DNA from: Cellulomonas sp. PhB143
GTDB lineage: Bacteria > Actinomycetota > Actinomycetes > Actinomycetales > Cellulomonadaceae
Direction: 5' to 3'
DNA: 64,000 nucleotides
Assembly: GCF_003752595.1 (NCBI RefSeq)
Contig: NZ_RKIJ01000010.1
Span: 405,100-469,099 of the forward strand
A model generated the notes under the pieces. That model saw only the letters and a program-made list of their open reading frames with translations, was not told the origin of the DNA and did not search any database. The first letter of the stretch is position 1, and the number at the start of each line of letters is the position of its first letter. Both the position numbers and the translations under genes were made by a program. Shown one piece after another: positions 18,956-27,769 of this stretch.

Positions 18956-19417
18956 ATGGCCAGGCTCAGCAGCACGGCACGCGCAAGGGTCCGAGAGGAG
19001 TTCCCGAACCTCTCGCGCGACGTGCGCTCGTTCCCCGTCCGCGAGTCGGAGGAACGGTGGACGCTCGGTGAGATCGACGAGCTGGCGTGGGGCCTGCTGG
19101 AGGAGCGCGACCGCCTGCAGCGGGAGCTGGAGACCGCGGACCGCGAGCTGTCCGCGCTGCTGCGCGACTCCGGCGAGGGTTCCGGCGACGACCAGGCGGA
19201 CTCCGGGTCGAGCGCTCTCGAGCGCGAGCACGAGCTGACGCTCGTCAACAACGTGCGCGACCTCCTGGCCCAGACGAACCATGCGCTGGAGCGGATCGCG
19301 GACGGCACCTATGCCACGTGCGAGGCGAGCGGCGCGCCGATCGGCAAGGCGCGCCTGCAGGCGTTCCCGCGAGCGACGCTGTCCGTCGAGGCCAAGCAGC
19401 GCGAGGAGCGCCGCTGA
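18956..19417 (+). CDS. TraR/DksA-family protein with degenerate zinc finger
   Basis: DksA/TraR proteins enter the RNA polymerase secondary channel and modulate initiation. The 153-aa product has a coiled-coil-like N-terminal part (about 35-118) and the family C-terminal segment R-I-A-D-G-T-Y-A-T-C followed by G-x-P-I-G-K-A-R-L-x-A-F-P-R-A-T. Of the four expected zinc cysteines only C122 is present; the other positions are S125, S143 and A146, so zinc binding is probably lost. ATG 18956 follows GAGGAGG. Whether it still binds polymerase cannot be told from sequence. Confidence 0.85.
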   Translation: MARLSSTARARVREEFPNLSRDVRSFPVRESEERWTLGEIDELAWGLLEERDRLQRELETADRELSALLRDSGEGSGDDQADSGSSALEREHELTLVNNVRDLLAQTNHALERIADGTYATCEASGAPIGKARLQAFPRATLSVEAKQREERR

Positions 19418-19454
19418 CCGGGGCCTCGCCCCCCGCGTGGCAGACTTGGCCGCG

Positions 19455-20054
19455 ATGCCTGCCACCGATCCCGCGCCCGCACGGCGCCCGCCGAGCACGT
19501 CCCGCGCCGGCCGCCCGTCCCTGCTCGTCTGGACCGTGGCGCTCGCCGTCGTCGTTGTCGTGGTCGACCAGCTCACGAAGGCCTGGGCCGAGTCGGCCCT
19601 GACGGGCGAGCCGCGCGTCGCGCTGGTCGGCGACCTGCTCGGGCTGTACCTCGTGTACAACCCCGGCGCCGCTCTGTCCTTCGGCACCGGGATGACCTGG
19701 ATCCTCACGGTCGTCGTGCTCGTGGTCGTCGTCGTCCTCGTGCGGATGCTCCGACGGATCGGTTCCACGACGTGGGCGGTGGCCCTCGGGCTGCTGCTGG
19801 GCGGCGCCGTCGGCAACCTGATCGACCGCCTCACCAACGACCCCGGCGTCGGGCGGGGCGAGGTCGTGGACTTCATCGACTACGGCGTCTTCGTCGGGAA
19901 CGTCGCGGACATCGCGATCGTGGTCGCTGCGGTGCTGGTCGTGTGGCTCGCGCTGCGCGGGGTGTCGATGGACGGCTCGCGCGCGGCCGGCCGGCCGGCC
20001 GACGAGGACGAGGCGGCGGGCCCGAAGGCCCCGGCGGCGGGCGGTCCGGCCTGA
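19455..20054 (+). CDS. lspA: Lipoprotein signal peptidase LspA
   Basis: Membrane aspartic protease (signal peptidase II) that cleaves prolipoproteins after lipidation. It is 199 aa with four hydrophobic segments; conserved parts are V-V-D-Q-L-T-K in the first segment, [15 protein letters not shown] with one catalytic Asp, and V-V-D-F-I-D with the other. A hydrophilic tail of about 30 residues follows the last membrane segment. It is coupled to rluD through TGATG. Predicted clients in this window are the lipoproteins at 30438 and 36426. Confidence 0.95.
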   Translation: MPATDPAPARRPPSTSRAGRPSLLVWTVALAVVVVVVDQLTKAWAESALTGEPRVALVGDLLGLYLVYNPGAALSFGTGMTWILTVVVLVVVVVLVRMLRRIGSTTWAVALGLLLGGAVGNLIDRLTNDPGVGRGEVVDFIDYGVFVGNVADIAIVVAAVLVVWLALRGVSMDGSRAAGRPADEDEAAGPKAPAAGGPA

Positions 20055-20983
20055 TGGCGTCGCGCACGTTCCCCGTGCCCGACGGGCTCGCGGGGGAGCG
20101 GGTCGACGCGGCCCTGGCCAAGATGCTCGGGCTGTCCCGGACCCGCGCCGCGGAGCTCGCCGCGGACGGGCGGGTCGTCGTCGACGGCCGCCCGGCGGGC
20201 AAGTCCGAACGCGTCGTGGCGGGCGGCTGGCTCGAGGTGGACCTGCCGGACCCGGCCGCCGAGCCGGCCCCCGCGCCGGAGCCGGTGCCCGGGATGACGA
20301 TCGAGCACGAGGACGACGACCTCGTCGTCGTGATGAAGCCCGTGGGCGTCGCCGCGCACCCGTCGCCGGGCTGGAGCGGCCCCACGGTCGTGGGCGCGCT
20401 GGCCGCCGCGGGATACCGGATCTCGACGTCGGGCGCCGCCGAGCGGCAGGGCATCGTGCACCGGCTCGACGCGGGGACCTCCGGACTGATGGTCGTCGCC
20501 AAGAGCGAGCTCGCGTACACCGGTCTCAAGCGCGCCTTCAAGGAACGCACGGTCGAGAAGGTGTACCACGCGCTCGTCCAGGGCCACCCGGAACCGACGA
20601 CGGGCACGATCGACGCGCCCATCGGCCGGCACCCGAGCTCCGACTGGCGGTTCGCGGTCACGGCGGACGGCAAGCCGTCGGTCACCCACTACGAGGTGCT
20701 GGAGATGCTGCCGGCCGCCTCGCTCGTCGAGGTGCACCTCGAGACCGGTCGCACGCACCAGATCCGGGTCCACTTCTCCGCCCTGCGCCACCCGCTGGTG
20801 GGGGACGCGACCTACGGCGCCGACCCGGCCCTCGCGCGACGGGTGGGGCTGACGCGCCAGTGGCTGCACGCGGTGCGCCTCGCGTTCGACCATCCGGTGA
20901 CGGGCGGACGGGTGGACGTGTCCAGCGCGTACCCCCAGGACCTGGAGCACGCGCTCGACGTGGTCCGCGGGGCCTACGCGTGA
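20054..20983 (+). CDS. rluD: RluD-type 23S rRNA pseudouridine synthase
   Basis: Converts uridines in 23S rRNA (helix 69 for E. coli RluD) to pseudouridine. It is 309 aa with an N-terminal S4 RNA-binding domain (about 15-70) and a catalytic domain containing [12 protein letters not shown], where D139 is the catalytic Asp. Near the C-terminus is [12 protein letters not shown]. It has its usual position after lspA and overlaps both neighbours by one or four bases. RluD and other RluA-subfamily members cannot be separated firmly by eye. Confidence 0.92.
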   Translation: MASRTFPVPDGLAGERVDAALAKMLGLSRTRAAELAADGRVVVDGRPAGKSERVVAGGWLEVDLPDPAAEPAPAPEPVPGMTIEHEDDDLVVVMKPVGVAAHPSPGWSGPTVVGALAAAGYRISTSGAAERQGIVHRLDAGTSGLMVVAKSELAYTGLKRAFKERTVEKVYHALVQGHPEPTTGTIDAPIGRHPSSDWRFAVTADGKPSVTHYEVLEMLPAASLVEVHLETGRTHQIRVHFSALRHPLVGDATYGADPALARRVGLTRQWLHAVRLAFDHPVTGGRVDVSSAYPQDLEHALDVVRGAYA

Positions 20984-21480
20984 GCGGCGCCGGCGGGTTC
21001 ACCGTCGAGCGGGTCACGGACGACGCGGGCCTGGCGGCGGCCTACGCGCTGCGGATCGAGGTCTTCGTCCACGAGCAGGGCGTGCCGGTCGAGGAGGAGA
21101 CCGACGCGCTCGACACGGCGCCGTCCACGACCCACGTGCTCGTGCGCGAGGCCGGCGGTGACGTCGTCGGCACGGGCCGGCTGCTGACCGACCCGGCCGC
21201 GCCGGGCGACGTGCACATCGGCCGCGTGGCGGTGGCCCGCGCTGCGCGCGGCACGGGCGCGGGGTCCGTCGTGATGCGCGCGCTCGAGGCGCTCGCGCTG
21301 GCCGAGCACGCGGTGGCGTCCGACGACCGGCGCGTCGTGCGGGTCGAGCTCAGCGCCCAGGTGGGCGCGGCGGGCTTCTACGAGCGGCTGGGCTACGCCG
21401 TCGGCGGCCCGGTCTACCTCGACGCGGGGATCGAGCACCGGGACGCGGTCCGGTACCTCGAGGAGCCGCTGCGTCCCTGA
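20980..21480 (+). CDS. GNAT family N-acetyltransferase
   Basis: A 166-aa acetyl-CoA-dependent transferase of the ElaA-like group. It has the start [13 protein letters not shown] (about 24-36), a G-T-G-R-L-L strand, the acetyl-CoA loop [14 protein letters not shown] (about 80-93), and a C-terminal G-F-Y-E-R-L-G-Y motif. The acceptor is unknown. It starts in a GTGA overlap with rluD and is therefore in the lspA-rluD operon. Confidence 0.9.
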   Translation: MSGAGGFTVERVTDDAGLAAAYALRIEVFVHEQGVPVEEETDALDTAPSTTHVLVREAGGDVVGTGRLLTDPAAPGDVHIGRVAVARAARGTGAGSVVMRALEALALAEHAVASDDRRVVRVELSAQVGAAGFYERLGYAVGGPVYLDAGIEHRDAVRYLEEPLRP

Positions 21481-21517
21481 CGGCCGTGGCGACCCCGGGG
21501 GTGTCGGCGGCCGCGCT

Positions 21518-21523
21518 TAGGAT
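21518..21523 (+). promoter_or_regulatory. -10 element for leaderless dnaE transcript
   Basis: TAGGAT is followed by exactly 6 nt and then the dnaE ATG. The distance predicts transcription starting at or next to the A of the start codon. There is no Shine-Dalgarno before dnaE, which agrees with this. Confidence 0.65.
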
Positions 21524-21529
21524 CGTCGC

Positions 21530-24500
21530 ATGCCCTCCACCAGCTCCGGCACGGACGACTTCGTCCACCTGCACGTGCACACCGAGTACTCGATGCTCGA
21601 CGGCGCCGCCCGCCTGGACGACCTGTTCGCGGAGACCGCGCGGCTCGGCCAGACGGCGATCGGCACGACGGACCACGGGTACGTCTTCGGTGCCTTCGAG
21701 TTCTGGTCGAAGGCGCAGGCCGCGGGGATCAAGCCGATCATCGGCGTCGAGGCGTACATCACGCCGGGAACGAGCCGGTTCGACCAGACCCGGGTGAGGT
21801 TCGGCGAGAAGGGCCAGGAGTCCGACGACGTCTCGGCCCGCGGCGCGTACACGCACATGACGATGTGGGCCCGCAACGACACCGGGATGCACAACCTCTT
21901 CCGGGCCAGCTCGCTCGCCTCGCTCGAGGGCCAGATGGGCAAGTGGCCCCGCATGGACCGCGAGCTGCTGTCCACCTATGCGGAGGGGCTCATCGCCTCG
22001 AGCGGCTGCCCGTCGGGCGAGATCCAGACCCGGCTGCGCCTCGGCCAGTGGGACGAGGCGGTGCGCGTCGCGGGCGAGCTGCAGGACATCTTCGGCAAGG
22101 AGTACTTCTACGTCGAGCTGATGGACCACGGCCTCGACATCGAGACCCGGGTCACGAAGGACCTGCTCCGCCTCGCGCAGACCATCGGCGCGCCCCTCGT
22201 CGCGACGAACGACCTGCACTACGTCACCCGTGAGGACGCCTCCTCCCAGGAGGCGCTGCTGTGCATCAACTCCGGGTCGACCCTCACGGATCCCGACCGC
22301 TTCCGGTTCGACGGCGACGGCTACTACGTGAAGTCGGGCGCCGAGATGCGCCGCCTCTTCGCCGAGCTGCCCGAGGCCTGCGACAGCACGCTGCGCATCG
22401 CCGAGCAGTGCGAGGTCTCGTTCGACACGTCGGCGAACTACATGCCGAACTTCCCGGTGCCCGACGGCGAGGACGAGGTGAGCTGGTTCGTCAAGGAGGT
22501 CGAGTCCGGCCTGCACCGGCGCTACCCGGACGGCGTGCCCGAGGCGTCGCGCGAGCAGGCGCGGTACGAGACGGAGATCATCGTCCAGATGGGTTTCCCC
22601 GGGTACTTCCTGGTGGTCGCGGACTTCATCAACTGGGCCAAGGAGCAGGGCATCCGCGTCGGGCCCGGGCGTGGCTCGGCGGCCGGGTCGATGGCCTCCT
22701 ACCTCATGGGCATCACCGAGCTCGACCCGCTCGAGCACGGCCTGATCTTCGAGCGGTTCCTCAACCCCGAGCGCGTCTCGATGCCCGACGTCGACGTCGA
22801 CTTCGACGAGCGCCGGCGCGGTGAGGTGATCCGCTACGTGACCGACAAGTACGGCGACGACCGGGTCGCCCAGGTCGTGACCTACGGGACGATCAAGGCG
22901 AAGCAGGCGCTCAAGGACTCCTCACGCCTGCTGGGCTTCCCCTTCGCGATGGGCGAGAAGCTCACCAAGGCGATGCCGCCCGCGGTGATGGGCAAGGACA
23001 TCACGCTCTCGGGCATCTTCGACCCGAAGGACCCCCGGTACGCGGAGGCCGAGGAGTTCCGCACCATGCACTCCGCGGACCCGGACGCGCAGCGCGTGGT
23101 CGAGCTCGCCCAGGGCATCGAGGGGCTCAAGCGGCAGTGGGGCGTGCACGCCTGCGCGCTCATCATGTCCAGCGCCCCGCTCATGGATGTCATCCCGATC
23201 ATGCGCCGCCCGCAGGACGGCGCGATCATCACCCAGTTCGACTACCCCACGTGCGAGGGTCTCGGGCTGATCAAGATGGACTTCCTCGGGCTGCGCAACC
23301 TCACGATCCTGGACGACGCGCTCGAGAACATCGTCATGAACGGCAAGGAGCCGGTCGAGATCGAGCACGTCGCGCTGGACGACCCGGCGGCGTACGCGCT
23401 CCTGTCGCGCGGCGACACCCTCGGCGTCTTCCAGCTCGACGGGGGACCGATGCGGGCGCTGCTGCGCCAGCTGCGGCCGGACAACTTCGACGACGTGTCG
23501 GCCGTCATCGCGCTCTACCGCCCCGGCCCGATGGGCATGAACTCGCACACGAACTACGCGCTGCGCAAGAACGGCCTGCAGCAGGTCTCGCCGATCCACC
23601 CCGAGCTCGCCGAGCCGCTGTCGGAGATCCTCGACGAGACCCACGGCCTGATCGTCTACCAGGAGCAGGTGCAGCGCGCCGCGCAGATCCTCGCGGGCTA
23701 CTCGCTCGGCCAGGCAGACCTGCTGCGCCGCGCGATGGGCAAGAAGAAGAAGGAGGTCCTGGACAAGGAGTTCGTGCCGTTCCGCGCGGGAATGCGCGAG
23801 CGCGGCTACTCCGACCAGGCGGTCCAGGCGGTCTGGGACGTGCTCGTGCCGTTCGCCGGGTACGCCTTCAACAAGGCGCACTCCGCGGGGTACGGGCTGG
23901 TGTCCTACTGGACGGCCTACCTCAAGGCGAACTACCCGACCGAGTACATGGCCGGGCTGCTGACGAGCGTGCGCGACGACAAGGACAAGTCGGCGCTCTA
24001 CCTCAACGAGTGCCGGCGGATGCACATCACCGTCCTGCCGCCCGACGTGAACTCCTCGGCCGCGAACTTCACGGCCGTGGGCGCCGACATCCGCTTCGGG
24101 CTGACGGCGGTGCGCAACGTCGGGCGCAACGTGGTCGACGCCATCGTCGCGACCCGCGAGGCCAAGGGGGAGTTCACGTCGTTCACCGACTTCCTCGAGA
24201 AGGTTCCCGCCGTGGTGTGCAACAAGCGGACGATCGAGTCGCTGGTCAAGGCCGGCGCGTTCGACTCGCTCGGGCACACCCGGCGCGCGCTGCTCGTGGT
24301 CCACGAGCAGGCCGTCGACTCGGTGATCGGGGTCAAGCGCAAGGAGGCGGAGGGCCAGTTCGACCTGTTCGCGGACCTCGGCGGCGACGGCGAGGACGCG
24401 ATGGGCTTCAGCGTCGAGGTCCCGCAGATCCCGGACTGGGACAAGAAGCAGCGCCTGGCGTTCGAGCGCGAGATGCTCGGCCTGTACGTCTCCGACCATC

Positions 24501-25102
24501 CGCTGTCGGGCCTCGAGCACGTGCTGACCCGCGCCGCCGACACCGGCATCGCGGCGCTGATGGTCGACGAGGGGCGTTCGGACGGGTCGACGGTCACGGT
24601 CGCCGGGCTGATCACGTCGCTGCAGCGCAAGATGAGCAAGAACGGCAACCCCTGGGCCGCGGTGACGATCGAGGACCTCGAGGGCGCGGTCGAGGTCATG
24701 TTCTTCGGCGAGACCTACCTCGCCTACTCGACGGTGCTGGCGGAGGACCAGGTCGTGGTCCTGCGGGGCCGGGTGCGCCGGCGCGACGACACGATGCAGC
24801 TGCAGGCCATGGAGGTCTCGCTGCCGGACGTCTCGGACGTCGCGGAGTCGCCCGTGCTCGTCACTCTCCCGTCCGCGCGGTGCACGCCGCCGCTGGTCGA
24901 GCGCCTGCGCGAGATCCTCGCGACGCACCCCGGCGTCACGGAGGTCAACCTCAAGCTGTCGAGCCCCGGACGTTCCACGCTGGTCCGGCTCGACGCCGGG
25001 CTGCGCGTCGAGAAGTCGCCGGCGCTCTACGGCGACCTGAAGGCGCTGCTCGGTCCGTCCTGCCTGCAGAGCGCGGGTCAGCCGGTGAGCGCCGGGCTGT
25101 GA
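21530..25102 (+). CDS. dnaE: DNA polymerase III alpha subunit DnaE1
   Basis: Replicative polymerase catalytic subunit, 1190 aa. It has an N-terminal PHP domain (H-L-H-V-H-T-E-Y-S, about 13-21), a C-family polymerase core with the catalytic aspartates in P-D420-V-D422-V-D-F and in K-M-D584-F-L-G, the F-N-K-A-H-S-A-G-Y finger motif, and a C-terminal OB fold (about 1020-1100). The full length indicates the replicative DnaE1 rather than error-prone DnaE2. It is transcribed from a leaderless-type promoter. The stop overlaps the next gene (GTGA). Confidence 0.97.
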   Translation: MPSTSSGTDDFVHLHVHTEYSMLDGAARLDDLFAETARLGQTAIGTTDHGYVFGAFEFWSKAQAAGIKPIIGVEAYITPGTSRFDQTRVRFGEKGQESDDVSARGAYTHMTMWARNDTGMHNLFRASSLASLEGQMGKWPRMDRELLSTYAEGLIASSGCPSGEIQTRLRLGQWDEAVRVAGELQDIFGKEYFYVELMDHGLDIETRVTKDLLRLAQTIGAPLVATNDLHYVTREDASSQEALLCINSGSTLTDPDRFRFDGDGYYVKSGAEMRRLFAELPEACDSTLRIAEQCEVSFDTSANYMPNFPVPDGEDEVSWFVKEVESGLHRRYPDGVPEASREQARYETEIIVQMGFPGYFLVVADFINWAKEQGIRVGPGRGSAAGSMASYLMGITELDPLEHGLIFERFLNPERVSMPDVDVDFDERRRGEVIRYVTDKYGDDRVAQVVTYGTIKAKQALKDSSRLLGFPFAMGEKLTKAMPPAVMGKDITLSGIFDPKDPRYAEAEEFRTMHSADPDAQRVVELAQGIEGLKRQWGVHACALIMSSAPLMDVIPIMRRPQDGAIITQFDYPTCEGLGLIKMDFLGLRNLTILDDALENIVMNGKEPVEIEHVALDDPAAYALLSRGDTLGVFQLDGGPMRALLRQLRPDNFDDVSAVIALYRPGPMGMNSHTNYALRKNGLQQVSPIHPELAEPLSEILDETHGLIVYQEQVQRAAQILAGYSLGQADLLRRAMGKKKKEVLDKEFVPFRAGMRERGYSDQAVQAVWDVLVPFAGYAFNKAHSAGYGLVSYWTAYLKANYPTEYMAGLLTSVRDDKDKSALYLNECRRMHITVLPPDVNSSAANFTAVGADIRFGLTAVRNVGRNVVDAIVATREAKGEFTSFTDFLEKVPAVVCNKRTIESLVKAGAFDSLGHTRRALLVVHEQAVDSVIGVKRKEAEGQFDLFADLGGDGEDAMGFSVEVPQIPDWDKKQRLAFEREMLGLYVSDHPLSGLEHVLTRAADTGIAALMVDEGRSDGSTVTVAGLITSLQRKMSKNGNPWAAVTIEDLEGAVEVMFFGETYLAYSTVLAEDQVVVLRGRVRRRDDTMQLQAMEVSLPDVSDVAESPVLVTLPSARCTPPLVERLREILATHPGVTEVNLKLSSPGRSTLVRLDAGLRVEKSPALYGDLKALLGPSCLQSAGQPVSAGL

Positions 25103-25506
25103 TCCGCCTCAACCCGGAGCAGCGGGTCTTCGTCACCGAGCGGCACCTCGCGACGCTGACCACGCTGCGGGGCGACGGGTCGCCGCACGTGGTGCCCGTG
25201 GCGTTCACCTGGGACCCCGACGCGGGCGTCGCCCGGGTCACCACCAACCGGGCGTCGGCGAAGGCCCGCCACGCGGGGCTCGCGCCCGCCGGCGGCCCGC
25301 GGCCCCGCGCCGCGCTGTGCCAGGTCGACGGCGGGCGCTGGATCACGCTCGAGGGGACCGTCGAGGTCGTGACGGACCAGGACGAGGTGGACGACGCCGT
25401 CGTGCGCTACGGGCGGCGGTACCGGCCGCTCGCCGACAACCCGGAGCGGATCGTGCTGCGCCTGACCCCTGACCGGGTGATGTGCTCGACGTACATGAAG
25501 GAGTAG
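25099..25506 (+). CDS. PPOX class F420-dependent oxidoreductase
   Basis: Small flavin/deazaflavin split-barrel protein (pyridoxamine-5'-phosphate-oxidase-like), 135 aa. Typical parts are the opening L-A-T-L-T-T-L-R-x-D-G-S-P-H-V-V-P-V, a T-T-N-R-A-S-A-K strand-turn, and W-I-T-L-E-G-T-V-E-V. In actinobacteria this family commonly uses coenzyme F420, but the cofactor is not provable from sequence alone. GTG 25099 overlaps the dnaE stop. Confidence 0.85.
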   Translation: MIRLNPEQRVFVTERHLATLTTLRGDGSPHVVPVAFTWDPDAGVARVTTNRASAKARHAGLAPAGGPRPRAALCQVDGGRWITLEGTVEVVTDQDEVDDAVVRYGRRYRPLADNPERIVLRLTPDRVMCSTYMKE

Positions 25507-25511
25507 CCGCG

Positions 25512-25544
25512 GAGCGGCCGTCAGCCGATGACGGCGGACCGCTC
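25512..25544. terminator. Hairpin bridging two convergent stop codons
   Basis: GAGCGG-CCGTCA (25512-25523) pairs with TGACGG (25529-25534) and CCGCTC (25539-25544), leaving a 4-nt bulge and a 5-nt loop. It starts just after the PPOX stop and includes the stop codon of the convergent S4 gene. A T-tract is absent, as is common in GC-rich actinobacteria. Confidence 0.45.
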
Positions 25545-25745
25545 GCCCTGCGGGGTCGCGACGGTCACGACGTCGCCGCGCACGAGCTGACGACCGCGTC
25601 GCGTCTCGACCTCGCCGTTGACGCTCACCTCGCCCTCGGCGACGAGCACGCGCGCCTCGGCGCCGGACTCCGCGAGGTCCGCGAGCTTGAGCAGCTGGCC
25701 GAGGCGGATGACGTCGGTGATCTCCACCGTGACGGGTTCGCTCAT
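25521..25745 (-). CDS. S4-domain RNA-binding protein (YbcJ-like)
   Basis: A 74-aa protein that is essentially one S4 fold: I-R-L-G-Q-L-L-K-L-A, then G-x-A-x-x-L-V-x-x-G-x-V-x-V-N-G-x-x-E-T-R-R-G and a C-terminal V-R-G-D-V-V-T-V. Such proteins bind structured RNA, and the ligand is not known. It faces the dnaE-PPOX pair, and its promoter must lie in the short space to the MOSC gene. Confidence 0.85.
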   Translation of the reverse strand: MSEPVTVEITDVIRLGQLLKLADLAESGAEARVLVAEGEVSVNGEVETRRGRQLVRGDVVTVATPQGERSAVIG

Positions 25746-25761
25746 GGGTCCATTGTGCCCG

Positions 25762-26325
25762 CTACGGGAGGAACGGCCGCGGGGCCGGGACGCCGGCGAG
25801 ACGCGGGTCGAGCGCCACGGGGCTGAGGAGCACCGCAGGTCCGCGCCGCAGGACCCCGTCGCTCAGCGGCATGCACCGCAGACCGCCGCGCCCGCGCATC
25901 GCGGCGTGCGCGCCCGGGGCCAGCACCCGGTCCATCCAGGCGCAGGGCGCGGCCTGGCGCCCGGCGCGCAGCACCACCCGGTCGTCGCCCGCGACGAGCG
26001 TGAGCTCGTGGCCGAGGAGCGGGGCGAGCTGCGCGCCGCGCAGGACGACGTTGCGCCGGGTCAGCAGCGGGTCGAGGGCGCCGGTACCGAGCTCGGCGGC
26101 GACGGCCTCGAGCGCCTCGGCGGCGAAGAGCGTGACCGCGGCGTCCATGTGGGCCGCCTTCCCGTAGAAGCGGTCGCCGACGATGCCGCGGCCCGCCACG
26201 ACGCGGGCCTCGTCGGCGTCGGTGGTCCGGACGTCGGCGGCGCCGTCGCGCGGTCGACCGAAGTACGCGTGCTCGGGGGAGACGACCAGGTGGAGGACCT
26301 CGACGTCGTACGCGTGCGCAGCCAC
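25762..26325 (-). CDS. MOSC domain-containing protein
   Basis: A 187-aa protein related to the molybdenum cofactor sulfurase C-terminal domain. Visible features are G-I-V-G-D-R-F-Y-G-K (about 54-63), R-R-N-V-V-L-R-G (about 94-101), the conserved Cys in A-P-C-A-W-M-D (about 127-133), and R-G-R-G-G-L-R-C. The family handles sulfur or Moco-linked substrates; the reaction here is unknown. GTG 26325 was chosen because GGGAGGA precedes it. It is divergent from hisD with only 74 bp between the starts. Confidence 0.8.
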   Translation of the reverse strand: MAAHAYDVEVLHLVVSPEHAYFGRPRDGAADVRTTDADEARVVAGRGIVGDRFYGKAAHMDAAVTLFAAEALEAVAAELGTGALDPLLTRRNVVLRGAQLAPLLGHELTLVAGDDRVVLRAGRQAAPCAWMDRVLAPGAHAAMRGRGGLRCMPLSDGVLRRGPAVLLSPVALDPRLAGVPAPRPFLP

Positions 26326-26387
26326 ACCGCATCCTCCCACCGCGTTCTCGCCATCCGGCCAGCCGGGCCGCAGGCCGGGGTGCGACC

Positions 26388-26393
26388 TAGGAT
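26388..26393 (+). promoter_or_regulatory. -10 element for leaderless hisD transcript
   Basis: TAGGAT followed by 6 nt and the hisD GTG, identical in hexamer and spacing to dnaE. No Shine-Dalgarno is present. Confidence 0.65.
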
Positions 26394-26399
26394 GGCGGC

Positions 26400-27725
26400 G
26401 TGATCTCCCGCATCGATCTCCGTGGCCGTACCCTGACCCGCCGCGAGCTCGTGGCCGAGCTGCCCCGGGCCGCGCTGGACGTCGAGCACGCCGCCGCGCA
26501 GGTGGCGCCGGTCCTCGGCGACGTGCGCCGCCGCGGGGCCGCGGCGCTGCGGGACCTCGCCGAGCGGTTCGACGGGGTCCGCCCGGAGCACCTGCGGGTG
26601 CCGGCCCGGTCGCTGGCCGACGCGCTCGACGCGCTCGCGCCCGCGGTGCGCGCGGGCCTGGAGGAGTCGATCCGCCGGGTCCGCCTCGGACACGCCGCAC
26701 AGCGTCCCCGGGACTTCACCGTGCAGATCGCCCCGGGCGCCCAGGTGCGCCAGCGGTGGGTCCCGGTCGAGCGGGTGGGGCTGTACGCGCCGGGCGGGCT
26801 GGCCGTCTACCCGTCCTCGGTGATCATGAACGTGGTCGCCGCGCAGGAGGCCGGCGTGCCGAGCCTCGCGGTGGCGTCGCCGCCGCAGAAGGACCACGAC
26901 GGGCTCCCGCACCCGACGATCCTCGCCGCGTGCGCCCTGCTGGGCGTCGACGAGGTGTACGCCGTCGGTGGTGCGCAGGCGGTCGCGATGTTCGCCTACG
27001 GCGCCGACGGGACGGAACCCCAGGACGGTGACGTGCTGTGCGAGCCCGTCGACGTCGTCACGGGACCGGGCAACGTCTACGTCGCGGCGGCGAAGCGCCT
27101 CGTGCGCGGCGTCGTCGGCATCGACGCCGAGGCGGGCCCGACGGAGATCGCCGTGCTCGCCGACGGCGGCGCCGACGCCGGTCACGTCGCCTCCGACCTG
27201 ATCAGCCAGGCCGAGCACGACCCGCTCGCCGCCGCGGTCCTCGTCACGCCGTCGGTGGAGCTGGCGAACGCGGTCGAGGCGCGCGTGCACGACCTCGCCT
27301 CGGCGACCCGCCACACCGCGCGGATCGAGCAGTCGCTCGCCGGCGCGCAGTCCGCCGTCGTCCTCGTCGACGACCTCGAGCAGGGCCTGGCCGTCGTCGA
27401 CGCCTACGGTGCCGAGCACCTGGAGATCCAGACGGCCGACGCCGCGGCGCTCGCCGAGCGGGTCCGCAGCGCGGGCGCGATCTTCGTGGGGCCGTACTCG
27501 CCGGTCGCCCTCGGCGACTACATGGCGGGCTCCAACCACGTCCTGCCCACCGGGGGCTGCGCGCACTTCGCCAGCGGCCTCGGCGTGCACGCGTTCGTCA
27601 AGGCGGTCCAGGTGATCGAGTACGACCGCGAGGCGCTCGCGGAGGTCGCCGACCGCATCGTCGCGGTCGCCGACGACGAGGACCTGCCCGCCCACGGGGA
27701 AGCCGTGCGGGCACGCTTCATCTGA
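26400..27725 (+). CDS. hisD: Histidinol dehydrogenase HisD
   Basis: Last two steps of histidine synthesis: oxidation of L-histidinol to L-histidine with 2 NAD+, zinc dependent. It is 441 aa with [20 protein letters not shown]-x-Y-V-A-A-A-K, E-A-G-P-T-E-I, and S-N-H-V-L-P-T-G-G containing a zinc/catalytic His. It is transcribed alone, since the next gene on + is 2.7 kb away beyond recQ. A GC-rich hairpin terminator follows the stop. Confidence 0.96.
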   Translation: MISRIDLRGRTLTRRELVAELPRAALDVEHAAAQVAPVLGDVRRRGAAALRDLAERFDGVRPEHLRVPARSLADALDALAPAVRAGLEESIRRVRLGHAAQRPRDFTVQIAPGAQVRQRWVPVERVGLYAPGGLAVYPSSVIMNVVAAQEAGVPSLAVASPPQKDHDGLPHPTILAACALLGVDEVYAVGGAQAVAMFAYGADGTEPQDGDVLCEPVDVVTGPGNVYVAAAKRLVRGVVGIDAEAGPTEIAVLADGGADAGHVASDLISQAEHDPLAAAVLVTPSVELANAVEARVHDLASATRHTARIEQSLAGAQSAVVLVDDLEQGLAVVDAYGAEHLEIQTADAAALAERVRSAGAIFVGPYSPVALGDYMAGSNHVLPTGGCAHFASGLGVHAFVKAVQVIEYDREALAEVADRIVAVADDEDLPAHGEAVRARFI

Positions 27726-27735
27726 CCGGCAGGGG

Positions 27736-27766
27736 CCGCCCCGCGCGCGGGCGCCGCGCGGGGCGG
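27736..27766. terminator. Bidirectional terminator between hisD and recQ
   Basis: CCGCCCCGCGC (27736-27746) and GCGCGGGGCGG (27756-27766) form a perfect 11-bp stem with a 9-nt loop, placed between two convergent stop codons. Confidence 0.7.
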
Positions 27767-27769
27767 TGG

